DNA of 64,000 nt from Pseudoduganella armeniaca (GTDB taxonomy: Bacteria; Pseudomonadota; Gammaproteobacteria; Burkholderiales; Burkholderiaceae_D). Position numbers and translations under genes: made by a program. Numbering within the stretch: the first letter of the stretch is position 1; each line of letters starts with the position of its first letter. The DNA lies in assembly GCF_003028855.1 (NCBI RefSeq), contig NZ_CP028324.1:3472001-3536000 (forward strand), given 5' to 3'. The notes under the pieces were generated by a model, which worked only from the letters and a program-made list of their open reading frames with translations, did no database searches and was not told the origin of the DNA. Below are positions 1-8,505 of the stretch, one piece after another.

Positions 1-471
1 CGTCGCACAGCACCAGGTTGAAGCCGTTGTAGGCCTGCGCGCCGGGGCGGATCTGCTCGACGTACTCGCGCGCGCTCATGTCGCCGGCCAGGAAGTTCGA
101 CACCAGCATGCCGCGCGACGGCGCGTGCGGGTCGAAGTCGTGTGGCGCGCGGATATTGGTCAGCGCGGCAAAGCGCGACGGCGCCTTGCCTTGCTGCGGC
201 TCGGCGGCCAGGGTGCCGCCGGCGCAGCGCGCCCGCAGCGGCGTGATGTTGGGGGATAGGGATTGAGCGACCCGGGTTCGCCAGGCGACTCGGGCCGCGT
301 GATGCCCATCCAGCTGCCGCCGGCCTTCAGGTCGCGGCCCGCGACGATTTGCGGGTTTTCCTCCCACGGCGCGGCCGGCGCACTGGCGCGGGCAAAATAT
401 TCGTCGCGGTTGGCGGCGGCAATGAGGGGCACGCCCGGCACCACCTGCCAGGCAAAGACGATCAGGCACAT
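1..471 (-). pseudogene. NRDE family protein (TANGO2-like), 3' partial, frame broken
   Basis: The N-terminus begins MCLIVFAW, contains the family-defining N-R-D-E tetrad (about residues 20-23) and continues with AGRDLKAGGSWMGIT, as in NRDE/TANGO2-like proteins of unknown exact function. The start ATG (471-469) overlaps the stop of the upstream gene as TGATG. The frame then runs into a stop near 158, while the conserved continuation (SRFAALTNIRAPHDFDPHAPSRG) is in another frame down to the window edge. Adding one C to the C5 run (G5 at 251-255 on the plus strand) joins both parts without a stop. This is either a one-base deletion or an assembly error. The C-terminus is outside the window. Confidence 0.75.
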
Positions 472-752
472 CAGGGGAGATCCGTGAAGACTTCGTTGTG
501 GCGGGGACCGGCCAGAAGCGGCGCGATGTCCGCCCGGGCGCAGGCTTGTTCCAGCGCGTCGGCAAAGCCGGCGCCGACGTCGGGATAGACTTCCATCCAC
601 GTCTGCAGCCCGTCCTGTCCGGCGGGCCGGCGTTTCAGTTGCGGCGCCACGCCGTGCGTGGCCGCCAGCTCGCGCTGCAGCGCATGGACGCGCTCGCGCA
701 GCGGCGCCGTATCGGCGTCGCGTACTTTGTAGTAGACGTACAGGTCGGCCAT
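471..752 (-). CDS. DUF4936 family protein
   Basis: This is a 93-residue soluble protein starting MADLYVYYKVRDAD, with a pattern typical of DUF4936 proteins of beta-proteobacteria (YYKV near the N-terminus, a WMEVYPDV core). No enzymatic motif or known function is recognised. Its ATG (752-750) overlaps the ygfZ stop as TGATG and its stop overlaps the NRDE start the same way. The three genes ygfZ, DUF4936 and NRDE therefore look translationally coupled in one minus-strand operon. The family call is from memory of the sequence pattern; function is unknown. Confidence 0.8.
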   Translation of the reverse strand: MADLYVYYKVRDADTAPLRERVHALQRELAATHGVAPQLKRRPAGQDGLQTWMEVYPDVGAGFADALEQACARADIAPLLAGPRHNEVFTDLP

Positions 753-1759
753 CAGACGTCGAGCTTGTCCAGCACGTAAGGCATGGCCAGGAAGCGCAGC
801 GCCGGGCCTTGCGCCGAGCCGGCATGCACGACGCCCGCCTCCAGCGCTTCGAGCTTCATCTCGACCAGCGCATCGACGCCGCCGGCACCGTTCGGCGCCG
901 CGTTGACCACCATGCCGCACGGCTGTTCCGGATCGGCTGGCGTGAACACCTCCGTGCCGGCGGTGACGCTCGCGTCGTCGATCGCCGCCAGCGCCGTGCG
1001 GCGTTTCAGCTTGCCCAGGTACTGGCTGCGTGCGACGATTTCCTGGCCTGGATAGCAGCCCTTCTTGAAATTGACCCCGCCCAGCAGCTCCAGGTTGACC
1101 ATCTGCGGCACGAACTGCTCCTGGGTGGCGGCCGTGACGACCGGCACGCCGGCATGGATGTCGGCCGAGCGCCAGGCTTCCGGCCCGGCCACGTTCAGGC
1201 GCGCGGCCAGCTCCGCGGCCACCGTATCGGCCGTCTGCGTCGTGGCCAGCCACAGGTAGCGCGGCGCGCCCAAGGCATTGGCCACGCGCAGCAGAGTACC
1301 CAGCGGGTGGTCGAGCTTCGTGTAGGGCGCCGCGGGCAGCGCGTCGAACCAGGTGCGCAGCACGGCTTCGCCATCCGCGCCGCCCAGGCCCAGCAGCACG
1401 CGGCCTTCCAGCGCGTCGGACGCCTTGGTTTTCGCGCGCAGCACGAACATCTGCAGGCGTTTCTGGATGGCCGGCTGCAGCTCGCGCGGCAGTTGCAGAT
1501 AGACGGACGCGCCATCGCGCCACATCAGGAAGCTGGCCAGCAGGCGTCCCTTCGGTGTGCAGTAGCCAGCCAGGCGGACTTCGGCTTCGCCCAGGTGTTC
1601 GACGTCGTTGGTCAGCTGCGAGTGCAGGAACGAGCGCGAATCATCGCCCGTGAAGGCGATCAGGCCGGCATCGGCCAGGTGGGCGACGAAGCCGGTTGCC
1701 AGCACGGCCGGGTTGACGGCGGCGGTTGGTGCCGCGAGGACTTGATTCCAGGTGTTCAT
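752..1759 (-). CDS. ygfZ: YgfZ/GcvT-fold folate-binding protein
   Basis: This is a tetrahydrofolate-binding protein of the YgfZ family, which supports repair or assembly of some Fe-S enzymes such as MiaB. The signature K-G-C-Y-x-G-Q-E (KGCYPGQEIVAR) is present about residue 225 and is followed by the YLGKLKRR segment typical of the family. The GcvT-like N-terminal part carries FTGDDSRSFLHSQLTND. I chose the ATG at 1759 (MNTWNQVL); an in-frame ATG at 1780 adds seven residues and neither has a clear ribosome site. The gene is divergent from mltG (about 100 bases between starts), an arrangement common in beta-proteobacteria. Confidence 0.93.
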   Translation of the reverse strand: MNTWNQVLAAPTAAVNPAVLATGFVAHLADAGLIAFTGDDSRSFLHSQLTNDVEHLGEAEVRLAGYCTPKGRLLASFLMWRDGASVYLQLPRELQPAIQKRLQMFVLRAKTKASDALEGRVLLGLGGADGEAVLRTWFDALPAAPYTKLDHPLGTLLRVANALGAPRYLWLATTQTADTVAAELAARLNVAGPEAWRSADIHAGVPVVTAATQEQFVPQMVNLELLGGVNFKKGCYPGQEIVARSQYLGKLKRRTALAAIDDASVTAGTEVFTPADPEQPCGMVVNAAPNGAGGVDALVEMKLEALEAGVVHAGSAQGPALRFLAMPYVLDKLDV

Positions 1760-1864
1760 AAATTTGGATACTTTGGCCATGAAAGCATTATCATTACGGG
1801 CTCATTATAAAGATCCCCGGCAAAACGCGCCGGGCGGGCCCAAATCCAGGAGTAGCAACACAAG

Positions 1865-2860
1865 ATGGCACTGATAACAAGAACGATCGCGCTGGGCGTG
1901 CTGGCCGCGGCTGCCGCCGGCGCCGGTTTCGCCTGGTGGGCCCAGGCGCCGATCACCGTCGAAGGCGAGGCGATTCCCTTCACGATCAGCAAAGGCAGTG
2001 GCGCCCATGCCGCCGGCCAGCAGATCGCCGGCGCCGGCGTGCCGATGCAGCCGCTGCTCTTCAACGTGCTGGCGCGCGCCACCGGCAAGAGCGCGCGGCT
2101 GAAGGCCGGCTCCTATGAGCTCAAGCCGGGCACCACGCCGCTGCGGCTGATCGACCAGCTGGTGCGGGGCGAATACGCGCAGGAGTCGCTGACGATCATC
2201 GAGGGCTGGACGTTCCGCCAGATGCGCCAGGCGATCGCGGCGCACAAGGGCCTGAAGCACGACACGGTCGCCCTGTCGGACCAGGAACTGATGCGGCAGC
2301 TCGACGCCCAGTACCCCCATCCGGAAGGGCTGTTCTTCCCCGACACCTACCTGTTCGCCAAGGGCTCGTCGGAGCTGCAGATCTACAAGCAGGCGCACAG
2401 CGCGATGCTGCAGCACCTGACGGCCGCGTGGGACAAGCGCGCGCCCGACCTGCCGTACACCACGCCGTACCAGGCGCTGACCATGGCCTCCATCGTCGAG
2501 AAGGAGACGGGCCAGAAGTCCGAGCGCGCGATGATCGCCGCGGTGTTCGTGAACCGCCTGAAGCTGGGCATGATGCTGCAGACCGACCCCACGGTCATCT
2601 ACGGCATCGGCGACAAGTTCGACGGCAACATCCGCAAGAAGGACCTGGAAACGGACACCCCGTACAATACCTATATGCGCACCGGCCTGCCGCCGACGCC
2701 GATCGCGCTGCCGGGCCAGCAGTCGCTGGCCGCCGCGCTGGCGCCGGCGCGCTCGAACGCGCTGTATTTCGTCGCGCGCGGCAACGGCACCAGCCACTTC
2801 TCGGACAACCTGACCGACCACAACAAGGCCGTCAACCAATACCAGAGGCAGCAGCAATGA
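1865..2860 (+). CDS. mltG: Endolytic transglycosylase MltG (YceG-like)
   Basis: This inner-membrane endolytic murein transglycosylase cuts nascent glycan strands. The 331-residue protein has one N-terminal membrane segment (residues about 5-25), a LysM-like region, then the YceG catalytic domain. ASIVEKETG at about residues 208-216 contains the conserved glutamate. Other family segments include FPDTYLF, DPTVIYG, and TPYNTYMRTGLPPTPI near the end. The Shine-Dalgarno AGGAG lies 10 bases before the ATG. The stop overlaps tmk (ATGA), so mltG-tmk-holB form a coupled operon. Confidence 0.96.
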   Translation: MALITRTIALGVLAAAAAGAGFAWWAQAPITVEGEAIPFTISKGSGAHAAGQQIAGAGVPMQPLLFNVLARATGKSARLKAGSYELKPGTTPLRLIDQLVRGEYAQESLTIIEGWTFRQMRQAIAAHKGLKHDTVALSDQELMRQLDAQYPHPEGLFFPDTYLFAKGSSELQIYKQAHSAMLQHLTAAWDKRAPDLPYTTPYQALTMASIVEKETGQKSERAMIAAVFVNRLKLGMMLQTDPTVIYGIGDKFDGNIRKKDLETDTPYNTYMRTGLPPTPIALPGQQSLAAALAPARSNALYFVARGNGTSHFSDNLTDHNKAVNQYQRQQQ

Positions 2861-3474
2861 CAGTGCCACGAGGCAAATTCATCACCTTCGAAGGCATCGA
2901 CGGCGCCGGCAAGTCCACCCACATCCGCTATTGCGCCGACCTGGTCGCCGCGCGCGGCATCGAGCTGGTCAGCTCGCGCGAGCCGGGCGGCACGCCGCTG
3001 GGCGAGAAGCTGCGCGAACTGGTGTTGCACGAGCCAATGCACCTGGAAACGGAAGCGCTGCTGGTGTTCGCCAGCCGGCGCGAGCACATCGCCCAGGTCA
3101 TCGAGCCGGCGCTGGCGCGCGGCGCCTGGGTCATCTCGGACCGCTTCACCGACGCCAGCTTCGCCTACCAGGGCGGCGGGCGCGGCCTGGACCTGATCAA
3201 GATCGAGACGCTGGCCAACTGGGTCCACCCCGAGCTGTGGCCGGACCTGACGATCCTGTTCGACGTGCCGCTCGAGGTCGCGCGCGCGCGCCTGGACGCG
3301 ACGCGCGAGCTGGACAAGTTCGAGCAGGAGAAGGCCGACTTCTTCCTGGCCGCCCGCAACGAGTACCTGCGCCGCGCGGCCCAGTACCCGGAACGGTTCC
3401 GCGTGATCGACTCGACCCAGACGATCGAGGCGATCCGCGTCCAGCTGGCCGAGATCATCGGCGCGCTGCGATGA
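2857..3474 (+). CDS. tmk: Thymidylate kinase
   Basis: It phosphorylates dTMP to dTDP. The P-loop FEGIDGAGKST is at residues about 9-19. The DR motif in ISDRFTDASFAYQGGGRG and the LID region near EQEKADFF are as expected. The length of 205 residues is standard for the family. The start ATG overlaps the mltG stop and the stop overlaps the holB start, both as ATGA, so expression is coupled within this replication/cell-wall operon. Confidence 0.97.
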   Translation: MTVPRGKFITFEGIDGAGKSTHIRYCADLVAARGIELVSSREPGGTPLGEKLRELVLHEPMHLETEALLVFASRREHIAQVIEPALARGAWVISDRFTDASFAYQGGGRGLDLIKIETLANWVHPELWPDLTILFDVPLEVARARLDATRELDKFEQEKADFFLAARNEYLRRAAQYPERFRVIDSTQTIEAIRVQLAEIIGALR

Positions 3475-4508
3475 GCGAGGGCACGGCGATGCAGACCGGC
3501 GTCTATCCATGGCAAGAGGGCGCGTGGGGCCAGTTGCAGCTGTTGCGCCAGCGCCTGCCGCACGCGATCCTGTTCCACGGCGCGGCCGGCATCGGCAAGG
3601 CCGACTTCATCGAGCACTTTGCCCAGGCCCTGCTGTGCGAGAACGTGCGTGCCGACGGCCACGCCTGCGGCGCGTGCGCCTCGTGCGGCTGGTTCGTCCA
3701 GCAGAGCCACCCGGACTACCGGCGTATCCGTCCGGAAGCGTTCGAGGACGAGCCGGGCGAGGCGGAAGAGGGCGAAGACAAGAAGAGCAAGACCAAGACG
3801 CCGTCCAAGGAAATCAAGATCGAGCAGGTGCGCGCGCTGGCCGACTTCATGAACATCTCGACGCATCGGCAGGGCCTGCGCGTGGTCGTGCTGTACCCGG
3901 CCGAGGCGCTCAACATGCCGGCGTCGAACGCGCTCCTGAAGACACTGGAAGAGCCGCCGCCGGGCACTGTGTTCCTGCTGGCGTCGAACAGCCTGGACCG
4001 CCTGCTGCCGACCATCCTGTCGCGCTGCCGCAAGTTCGCGCTGCCGCTGCCCGCGCACACGGAAGCGCTGGCATGGCTGCAGACCCAGGGCGTGGCGGAC
4101 GCGGACAGCTGGCTGCGCGAGCAGGGCGGCGCGCCGCTGGCGGCGCTGGCGCAGTCGGAGGCCGGCAACCGCGAGGAAATCGACACCTTGCTGCAGTACC
4201 TGGCCCATCCGGCCGTCGAAGGCGCGCTGCGTACGGCCGACAAGCTGCAGAAGGTGCCGCTGACGTCGCTGGTGGCATGGCAGCAGCGCTGGCTGTACGA
4301 CCTGTTTTCCTGCAAGCTGACCGGCAACATCCGGTATTATCCCCGTTACGGCCGCGAGCTGAAGGCCCTGGCCGAGAAGGTGCACGTGAGCCGGCTGCTG
4401 GCGGCGATCAAGGGCACCGCCGAGCGGCGCGCCACCTCCGACCACCCGCTCTCGCCCAAGCTGTTCATCGAGGATATGCTGCTGGACTATACTGCCTGCT
4501 GTGCATGA
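3471..4508 (+). CDS. holB: DNA polymerase III subunit delta' (HolB)
   Basis: This is the delta' subunit of the DNA polymerase III clamp loader. The AAA+ N-terminal part has FHGAAGIGKADF (a weakened P-loop, usual in delta'), the zinc-binding cysteine cluster CGACASCGW, then the sensor region NALLKTLEEPPPGTVFLLAS and TILSRCRK. A charged lysine/glutamate-rich insertion (about residues 95-115) lies between the zinc module and the AAA+ core. The length is 345 residues from the ATG at 3471; an alternative in-frame ATG at 3489 (MQTGVYPW) would shorten it by six residues. Its 3' end approaches and may overlap the pilZ gene. Confidence 0.95.
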   Translation: MSEGTAMQTGVYPWQEGAWGQLQLLRQRLPHAILFHGAAGIGKADFIEHFAQALLCENVRADGHACGACASCGWFVQQSHPDYRRIRPEAFEDEPGEAEEGEDKKSKTKTPSKEIKIEQVRALADFMNISTHRQGLRVVVLYPAEALNMPASNALLKTLEEPPPGTVFLLASNSLDRLLPTILSRCRKFALPLPAHTEALAWLQTQGVADADSWLREQGGAPLAALAQSEAGNREEIDTLLQYLAHPAVEGALRTADKLQKVPLTSLVAWQQRWLYDLFSCKLTGNIRYYPRYGRELKALAEKVHVSRLLAAIKGTAERRATSDHPLSPKLFIEDMLLDYTACCA

Positions 4509-4518
4509 AAGGATGCCC

Positions 4519-4920
4519 ATGAGCGCCGGCCCGCCCGACCCGAATTCCACGCTGAATCCGCACACCCAGCCGGGCGGCACGCCGCGGCCGACGGTGCTGT
4601 CGCTGGCGATCCGGGAAAAGGCGGCCCTGTATGCGGCGTACATGCCGTTCCTGAAGAACGGCGGCATCTTCGTGCCGACCCAAAAAGCCTACAAGGTGGG
4701 CGACGAGATCTACCTGATATTGACCCTGATGGACGACGCCACCAAGTACCCGATCGCCGGCAAGGTCGTGTGGATCACGCCGGCCGGCGCCCACAACAAC
4801 AAGGCGCAGGGCATCGGCGTCCATTTCCCGGACGACGAAACGGGCCAGCGCACCCGTGCCCGCATCGAGGAAATCCTCGGCGCGGCCCTGCGTTCCACGC
4901 GCGCCACCCATACCCTTTAA
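4519..4920 (+). CDS. pilZ: PilZ domain protein (type IV pilus type)
   Basis: This PilZ-fold protein resembles the PilZ needed for type IV pilus assembly, encoded next to holB in many proteobacteria. It has the core LSLAIREKAALYAAYMPFL, GGIFVPT and the end HFPDDETGQRTRARIEEIL. The RxxxR plus D/NxSxxG c-di-GMP ligand motifs are absent, as in true PilZ of pilus systems, so c-di-GMP binding is not expected. I chose ATG 4519 because GAAAGG lies six bases upstream. In-frame ATGs at 4501 and 4513 would lengthen it, the first overlapping holB by 8 bases. Confidence 0.9.
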   Translation: MSAGPPDPNSTLNPHTQPGGTPRPTVLSLAIREKAALYAAYMPFLKNGGIFVPTQKAYKVGDEIYLILTLMDDATKYPIAGKVVWITPAGAHNNKAQGIGVHFPDDETGQRTRARIEEILGAALRSTRATHTL

Positions 4921-4930
4921 CTTCGCACGC

Positions 4931-5446
4931 ATGTCTTTTCGCCACCGCTTCGCCACCCTGGACGACCTGCCCACCATCGTCGCCATCTACAACAGCACCG
5001 TCGCCTCGCGCGAAGTCACGGCCGACACGGAGCCGGTCTCCGTCGAATCGCGCCTGAATTGGTTCCACGAGCACCAGCCGGAACGCCGGCCGCTGTGGGT
5101 GATCGAGCGCGCCGACGACACGTCGGAGCGTCCGGAAATCCTGGGCTGGATCTCGTACTCGAACTTCTACGGCCGCCCGGCCTACTCGGGCACGGCCGAG
5201 GTGTCGATCTATATTGCCGAGGCCTGGCGCGGCAAGGGCATCGGCCGCTACGCGCTGACGGAAGCAATTGCGCATGCGCCGAAGATCGCCGTGCACACGG
5301 TGCTGGGCTTTATCTTCGGTCACAACGCACCGAGTTTGGCGCTGTTCCGGCAGTTCGGCTTCGAGGAGTGGGCCAATTTCCCGCGGGTGGCGAACCTGGA
5401 TGGGGTCGAGCGCGACTTGATCATCTTGGGTAAGCGGGTGGCGTGA
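4931..5446 (+). CDS. GNAT acetyltransferase, phosphinothricin/methionine-sulfoximine type
   Basis: This 171-residue GNAT protein has the order of the Pat/MddA subfamily: IVAIYNSTVASR at the N-terminus, VSIYIAEAWRGKGIGRYAL (acetyl-CoA P-loop with RGKGIG) at about residues 95-113, then NAPSLALFRQFGFEEWANFP. That subfamily N-acetylates L-methionine sulfoximine, sulfone or phosphinothricin-like amino acids. The actual substrate here is inferred, not shown. It lies 10 bases after pilZ and may be the last gene of that operon, before a large fold-back repeat. Confidence 0.88.
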   Translation: MSFRHRFATLDDLPTIVAIYNSTVASREVTADTEPVSVESRLNWFHEHQPERRPLWVIERADDTSERPEILGWISYSNFYGRPAYSGTAEVSIYIAEAWRGKGIGRYALTEAIAHAPKIAVHTVLGFIFGHNAPSLALFRQFGFEEWANFPRVANLDGVERDLIILGKRVA

Positions 5447-5460
5447 CGTGGCGCATCCGG

Positions 5461-5596
5461 GTTAGGGTCTGTCCCCATCGGGGACTGGCCCTGGTTTTAA
5501 TTGGCGGCGCCAGCGTTACATTGCATGGTGGTGCCTGATGCATTCAGGTCCCGGATAAAAACCGGGGTCAGTCCCTGAAGGGACAGACCCCAACCC
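5461..5596. repeat. Long fold-back repeat, copy 1 (GGGTCTGTCCC type)
   Basis: The left part (GGGTCTGTCCCC, GGGGAC, then CCTGGTTTTAAT) is mirrored by the right part (GGATAAAAACCGGGG, AGTCCC, then GGGACAGACCCC). This makes a long imperfect hairpin with nested short palindromes. The same architecture recurs at 12537-12658. It sits between the pilZ operon and tatD and has no coding sense. It could be a MITE/REP-like element or a strong terminator-type structure. Confidence 0.75.
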
Positions 5597-5637
5597 TGGT
5601 CGCGGCGGCGATTCTTCAGCTAAGTTAGAATACCGCC

Positions 5638-6432
5638 ATGTTCATCGATTCACACTGCCACATCGACTTCCCCGAGCTGGCCGCTCGCATGCCCGAACTG
5701 CGCGCGAAAATGGCGCAGAACCAGGTCACCCACGCCCTGTGCGTATCGGTCGACCTGCCGGACTTCCCGCGCGTGCTCGCGCTGGCCGAGGAGTATCCGA
5801 ATATCTTCGCCTCCGTCGGCGTCCACCCCGACTACGAGGACACCCCGGAACCCACCGTCGAGCAGCTGGTCGAACTGGCCGACCATCCGAAGATCGTCGC
5901 CATCGGCGAGACGGGCCTGGATTACTATCGACTGACGGGCGACCTGGAATGGCAGCGCGAGCGCTTCCGCACCCACATCCGCGCCTCGCGCGCGACGAAG
6001 AAGCCGCTGATCATCCACACCCGCGCCGCCAGCGCCGACACCATCCGCATCATGCAGGAAGAGGGCGCCGGCACGGCGGACGGCGGCGTGGCCGGCGTGA
6101 TGCACTGCTTTACCGAGTCGCTGGAAGTGGCGCAGGCGTCGATGGCGCTGGGCTTCTACATCTCGTTTTCCGGCATCGTCACGTTCAAGAGCGCCAAGGA
6201 GCTGCAGGCCGTGGCGCAGGCGGTGCCGCTGGAGCGCATGCTGATCGAGACCGATTCGCCGTACCTGGCGCCGGTGCCGTACCGGGGCAAGATGAACGAA
6301 CCGGGCTATGTGGCGCACGTGGCCGAGTTCATCGCCCAGCTCAAGGGCGTGACCGTGGCGGAGGTGGCTGAGCGCACCACGGCCAATTTTTTTGAACTGT
6401 TCAGCGCCGCCAGGGCGGGAGCGGCGGCCTGA
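5638..6432 (+). CDS. tatD: TatD family metal-dependent hydrolase
   Basis: This 264-residue TIM-barrel protein is a predicted metal-dependent DNase of the TatD/YcfH group. Metal ligands are visible in order: HxH in FIDSHCHIDF (residues about 2-11), E in GETGLDYYR, H in IIHTRAA, H in VMHCFTES, and D in METDSPYLAPVPYRGK-like context (ETDSPYLAP). The GxVTFKSAKEL segment is also typical. It overlaps the ankyrin gene by one base (TGATG), so the two are co-translated. Which of several TatD paralogues this is cannot be told. Confidence 0.94.
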   Translation: MFIDSHCHIDFPELAARMPELRAKMAQNQVTHALCVSVDLPDFPRVLALAEEYPNIFASVGVHPDYEDTPEPTVEQLVELADHPKIVAIGETGLDYYRLTGDLEWQRERFRTHIRASRATKKPLIIHTRAASADTIRIMQEEGAGTADGGVAGVMHCFTESLEVAQASMALGFYISFSGIVTFKSAKELQAVAQAVPLERMLIETDSPYLAPVPYRGKMNEPGYVAHVAEFIAQLKGVTVAEVAERTTANFFELFSAARAGAAA

Positions 6433-7136
6433 TGGGCATCCGTGTCCGCCTGCGCCTGGTGCGCCGCCGTATCCTTGCCACGGTTGCCATGGCACTTGCC
6501 ACCCTCGGCGCCGCCCCGCACGCTGTGGCAGCCAGCCAAGGCGATAACGACAAGGTCACGTTCTTCCGCGCCGCCCAGCTGGACGACGCCGGCCGCATCA
6601 AGCCGCTGCTGGCGCGCGGGCTCGACCCCAACGTGCGCGAGCCGGAGCGGGGCGAGACCGGCCTGATCGTCGCCCTGCGCAACGACGCGATGAATGTGTT
6701 CGACCTGCTGCTGGCGCAACCCAAGCTGCAGCCCGACGCCCAGGCCAGCAACGGCAACACGGCCCTGATGATGGCCGCCTTCAAGAACAACAAGCCGGCC
6801 GTGGAAAAGCTGATCGCCAAGGGCGCCCAGGTGAACCGGCCCGGCTTCACGGCGCTGCATTACGCGGCGGCCGCCGGCGCCATCGACATCCTGCGTTACC
6901 TGCTCGAGCAGCACGCCTATATCGACGCCGAGTCGCCCACCAAGGTCACGCCGCTGATGCTGGCCGCGCGCGAAGGCCAGGAGGAAGCCGTCAAGGTCCT
7001 GCTGGAGGAAGGCGCCGACGCCACGCTGCGCGACGCGGGCTTCCACCTGACGGCGGCCGAGATGGCGGAAAAGGCCGACAAACCATGGATCGCCGAGACG
7101 ATCCGCAAGCACCTGGCCAGCCGCGCCAAGCGCTGA
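6432..7136 (+). CDS. Secreted/periplasmic ankyrin-repeat protein
   Basis: This 234-residue protein has a basic, then hydrophobic signal segment (residues about 8-34, ending AVAAS). Four to five ankyrin repeats follow: AQLDDAGRIKPLLARGLDPN, a diverged one around NDAMNVFDLLLAQ, NTALMMAAFKNNKPAVEKLI, FTALHYAAAAGAIDILRYLL and TPLMLAAREGQEEAVKVLL. Such proteins are protein-protein interaction modules in the envelope. The partner is unknown. It is coupled to tatD by a one-base overlap, and this pairing is common in this bacterial group. Confidence 0.9.
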   Translation: MGIRVRLRLVRRRILATVAMALATLGAAPHAVAASQGDNDKVTFFRAAQLDDAGRIKPLLARGLDPNVREPERGETGLIVALRNDAMNVFDLLLAQPKLQPDAQASNGNTALMMAAFKNNKPAVEKLIAKGAQVNRPGFTALHYAAAAGAIDILRYLLEQHAYIDAESPTKVTPLMLAAREGQEEAVKVLLEEGADATLRDAGFHLTAAEMAEKADKPWIAETIRKHLASRAKR

Positions 7137-7157
7137 CAGGGAGGCTGAACAGCGGCC

Positions 7158-7199
7158 ATCGGCCGAATTGGCGGGTTTTTCCCTCCAAGCTCGGCCGAT
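7158..7199. promoter_or_regulatory. 9-bp perfect inverted repeat in leader of the methyltransferase gene
   Basis: ATCGGCCGA (7158-7166) and TCGGCCGAT (7191-7199) are perfect inverted copies around a 24-base loop containing GCGGGTTTTTCCC. It lies after the ankyrin stop and about 60 bases before the methyltransferase start. It could end the tatD operon transcript or form a leader structure. No matching riboswitch class is recognised. Confidence 0.4.
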
Positions 7200-7261
7200 A
7201 GGCTGAAACCGTTGATCCTGATAATAGCTTCATTGCCTGAGGCAACTATCAAAGGATCATG

Positions 7262-8188
7262 ATGCTGAACGAACGCGAAATCGAGAGCTGCTACCTGGGC
7301 CAGTTCATCCCGGTGCACTACCATCACAACATGCTGATGGACAACAACCGCATGCACAGTTTCAAGTCGGCCATCGACTATGTCGTCAAGCCGGGCATGA
7401 AGGTGCTGGAACTGGGCGGCGGCACCGGTGTGCTGTCCTGGTTCGCGGCGGCCAAGGCCGACAAGGTGTACTGCGTCGAGTTCAATCCGGACATGGTGCA
7501 GCAGGCGAAAAAATTCCTGGCGATCAATCCGAACGGCGACAAGGTCGACGTGATCCACGCCGACGCCTTCGAATACCTGCCGCCCGAGCCGGTCGACGTC
7601 GTCATCTGCGAGATGATCCACGTGGCGATGCTGCGTGAAAAACAGGTCGAGGTGATCGAGTCGTTCAAGCGCCGCTATGCGCAGAAGTTCGGCGGCCCGC
7701 TGCCGATCTTTATCCCGGAAGCCGTGCTGATGGCCGCCCAGCCGCTGCAGCAGGAATACGATTTCGAAGGTTTTTACGCGCCCATCGTCCAGTTCCAGGA
7801 AACCGGCGTGGTGCACAACAACACGGTCGAACTGGCCCAGCCGGCTGTCTATGCCGTGATCGACTTCACCCAGCCGAACGCGCTGTCGTATGCATGGCAG
7901 GGCAGTTTCGTGGTCGAGCGCAGCGGCACCGTCAACGCCATGCGTTTCGTGACGAAGAATATCCTGGCCGTCGTGCAGGAGCGCGGCACCACGATCGACT
8001 GGCTGAACCACTACATGACGCTGCCGCTGGCGCAACCCGTGCAGGCTGCGGCCGGCGACGTGCTGCAGGTCAGCTTCGCCTACCGCGCCGGCGGTTCGAT
8101 CCCGTCGCTGGAGGCGTCGCTGCAGGCCACCGTCGTGTATCAAGCGGAGCAGGCGGCAGCCATCGAGGCGGTGCCCGCGTTCGCCTGA
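7262..8188 (+). CDS. Class I SAM-dependent methyltransferase (PRMT-like layout)
   Basis: This is a 308-residue methyltransferase. Motif I is VLELGGGTGVLSWFAA (about residues 42-57), followed by an acidic motif II (VYCVEFNPDM). ICEMIHVAMLREKQ resembles the double-E region of protein arginine methyltransferases, and the C-terminal half is rich in beta strands, as in that fold. The substrate is unknown. AAGGA at 7252-7256 favours the second of two adjacent ATGs (7262); 7259 is the alternative. The C-terminal half includes a NILAVVQERGTTIDW segment that I do not recognise. Confidence 0.8.
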   Translation: MLNEREIESCYLGQFIPVHYHHNMLMDNNRMHSFKSAIDYVVKPGMKVLELGGGTGVLSWFAAAKADKVYCVEFNPDMVQQAKKFLAINPNGDKVDVIHADAFEYLPPEPVDVVICEMIHVAMLREKQVEVIESFKRRYAQKFGGPLPIFIPEAVLMAAQPLQQEYDFEGFYAPIVQFQETGVVHNNTVELAQPAVYAVIDFTQPNALSYAWQGSFVVERSGTVNAMRFVTKNILAVVQERGTTIDWLNHYMTLPLAQPVQAAAGDVLQVSFAYRAGGSIPSLEASLQATVVYQAEQAAAIEAVPAFA

Positions 8189-8258
8189 TCCCGTCCCAGT
8201 GCAGTTCGTGCCGCGTTTTTTGCGGCCGGTCGCATCCTCCGCCCGCGCCGGCCCCGGC

Positions 8259-8273
8259 GCGCTACAGTAGCGC
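8259..8273. promoter_or_regulatory. Palindrome GCGCTAC-A-GTAGCGC upstream of small membrane gene
   Basis: A perfect 7-bp inverted repeat around one base lies about 29 bases before the start of the 65-residue membrane protein. Its position fits an operator or the promoter region. No binding protein is recognised. Confidence 0.35.
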
Positions 8274-8301
8274 CATTGACAACATGGTTGCGGAGGATGC
8301 G

Positions 8302-8499
8302 ATGTTCAGTTTCTTGCTGTGGTTGGTCTTGCTGTTGCTGTGCTGGCCACTGGCCCTGCTGGCATTGCTGCTGTATCCGGTGTTCTGGCTGCTGACGCTG
8401 CCGTTCCGGCTGATCGGCATCGGTGTCGACGCCATCTTCGAGACCTTGCGCGCCATCGTGCTGCTGCCGGCGCGCGTCCTGGGCGGCGCGCGCCGCTAG
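8302..8499 (+). CDS. Small hydrophobic membrane protein, 65 residues
   Basis: Starting at the ATG at 8302 (GGAGG six bases upstream), the protein has a leucine-rich hydrophobic N-terminal half (FLLWLVLLLLCWPLALLALL) with a second hydrophobic stretch (VFWLLTLPFRLIGI). It ends with a short basic tail. One or two membrane spans are predicted. No known family or function is recognised. It lies between the methyltransferase and the convergent phospholipase gene and has its own ribosome site, which supports it as a real gene. Confidence 0.65.
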   Translation: MFSFLLWLVLLLLCWPLALLALLLYPVFWLLTLPFRLIGIGVDAIFETLRAIVLLPARVLGGARR

Positions 8500-8505
8500 G
8501 CCCGC

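Noticed and set aside
4501..4518. Earlier start for pilZ at 4501
   Set aside because: It overlaps holB and lacks a ribosome site, while GAAAGG is correctly placed for the ATG at 4519.
5461..5596. Possible CRISPR or short tandem array
   Set aside because: The units are arranged as a single fold-back with no regular spacers and only two distant copies in the window.
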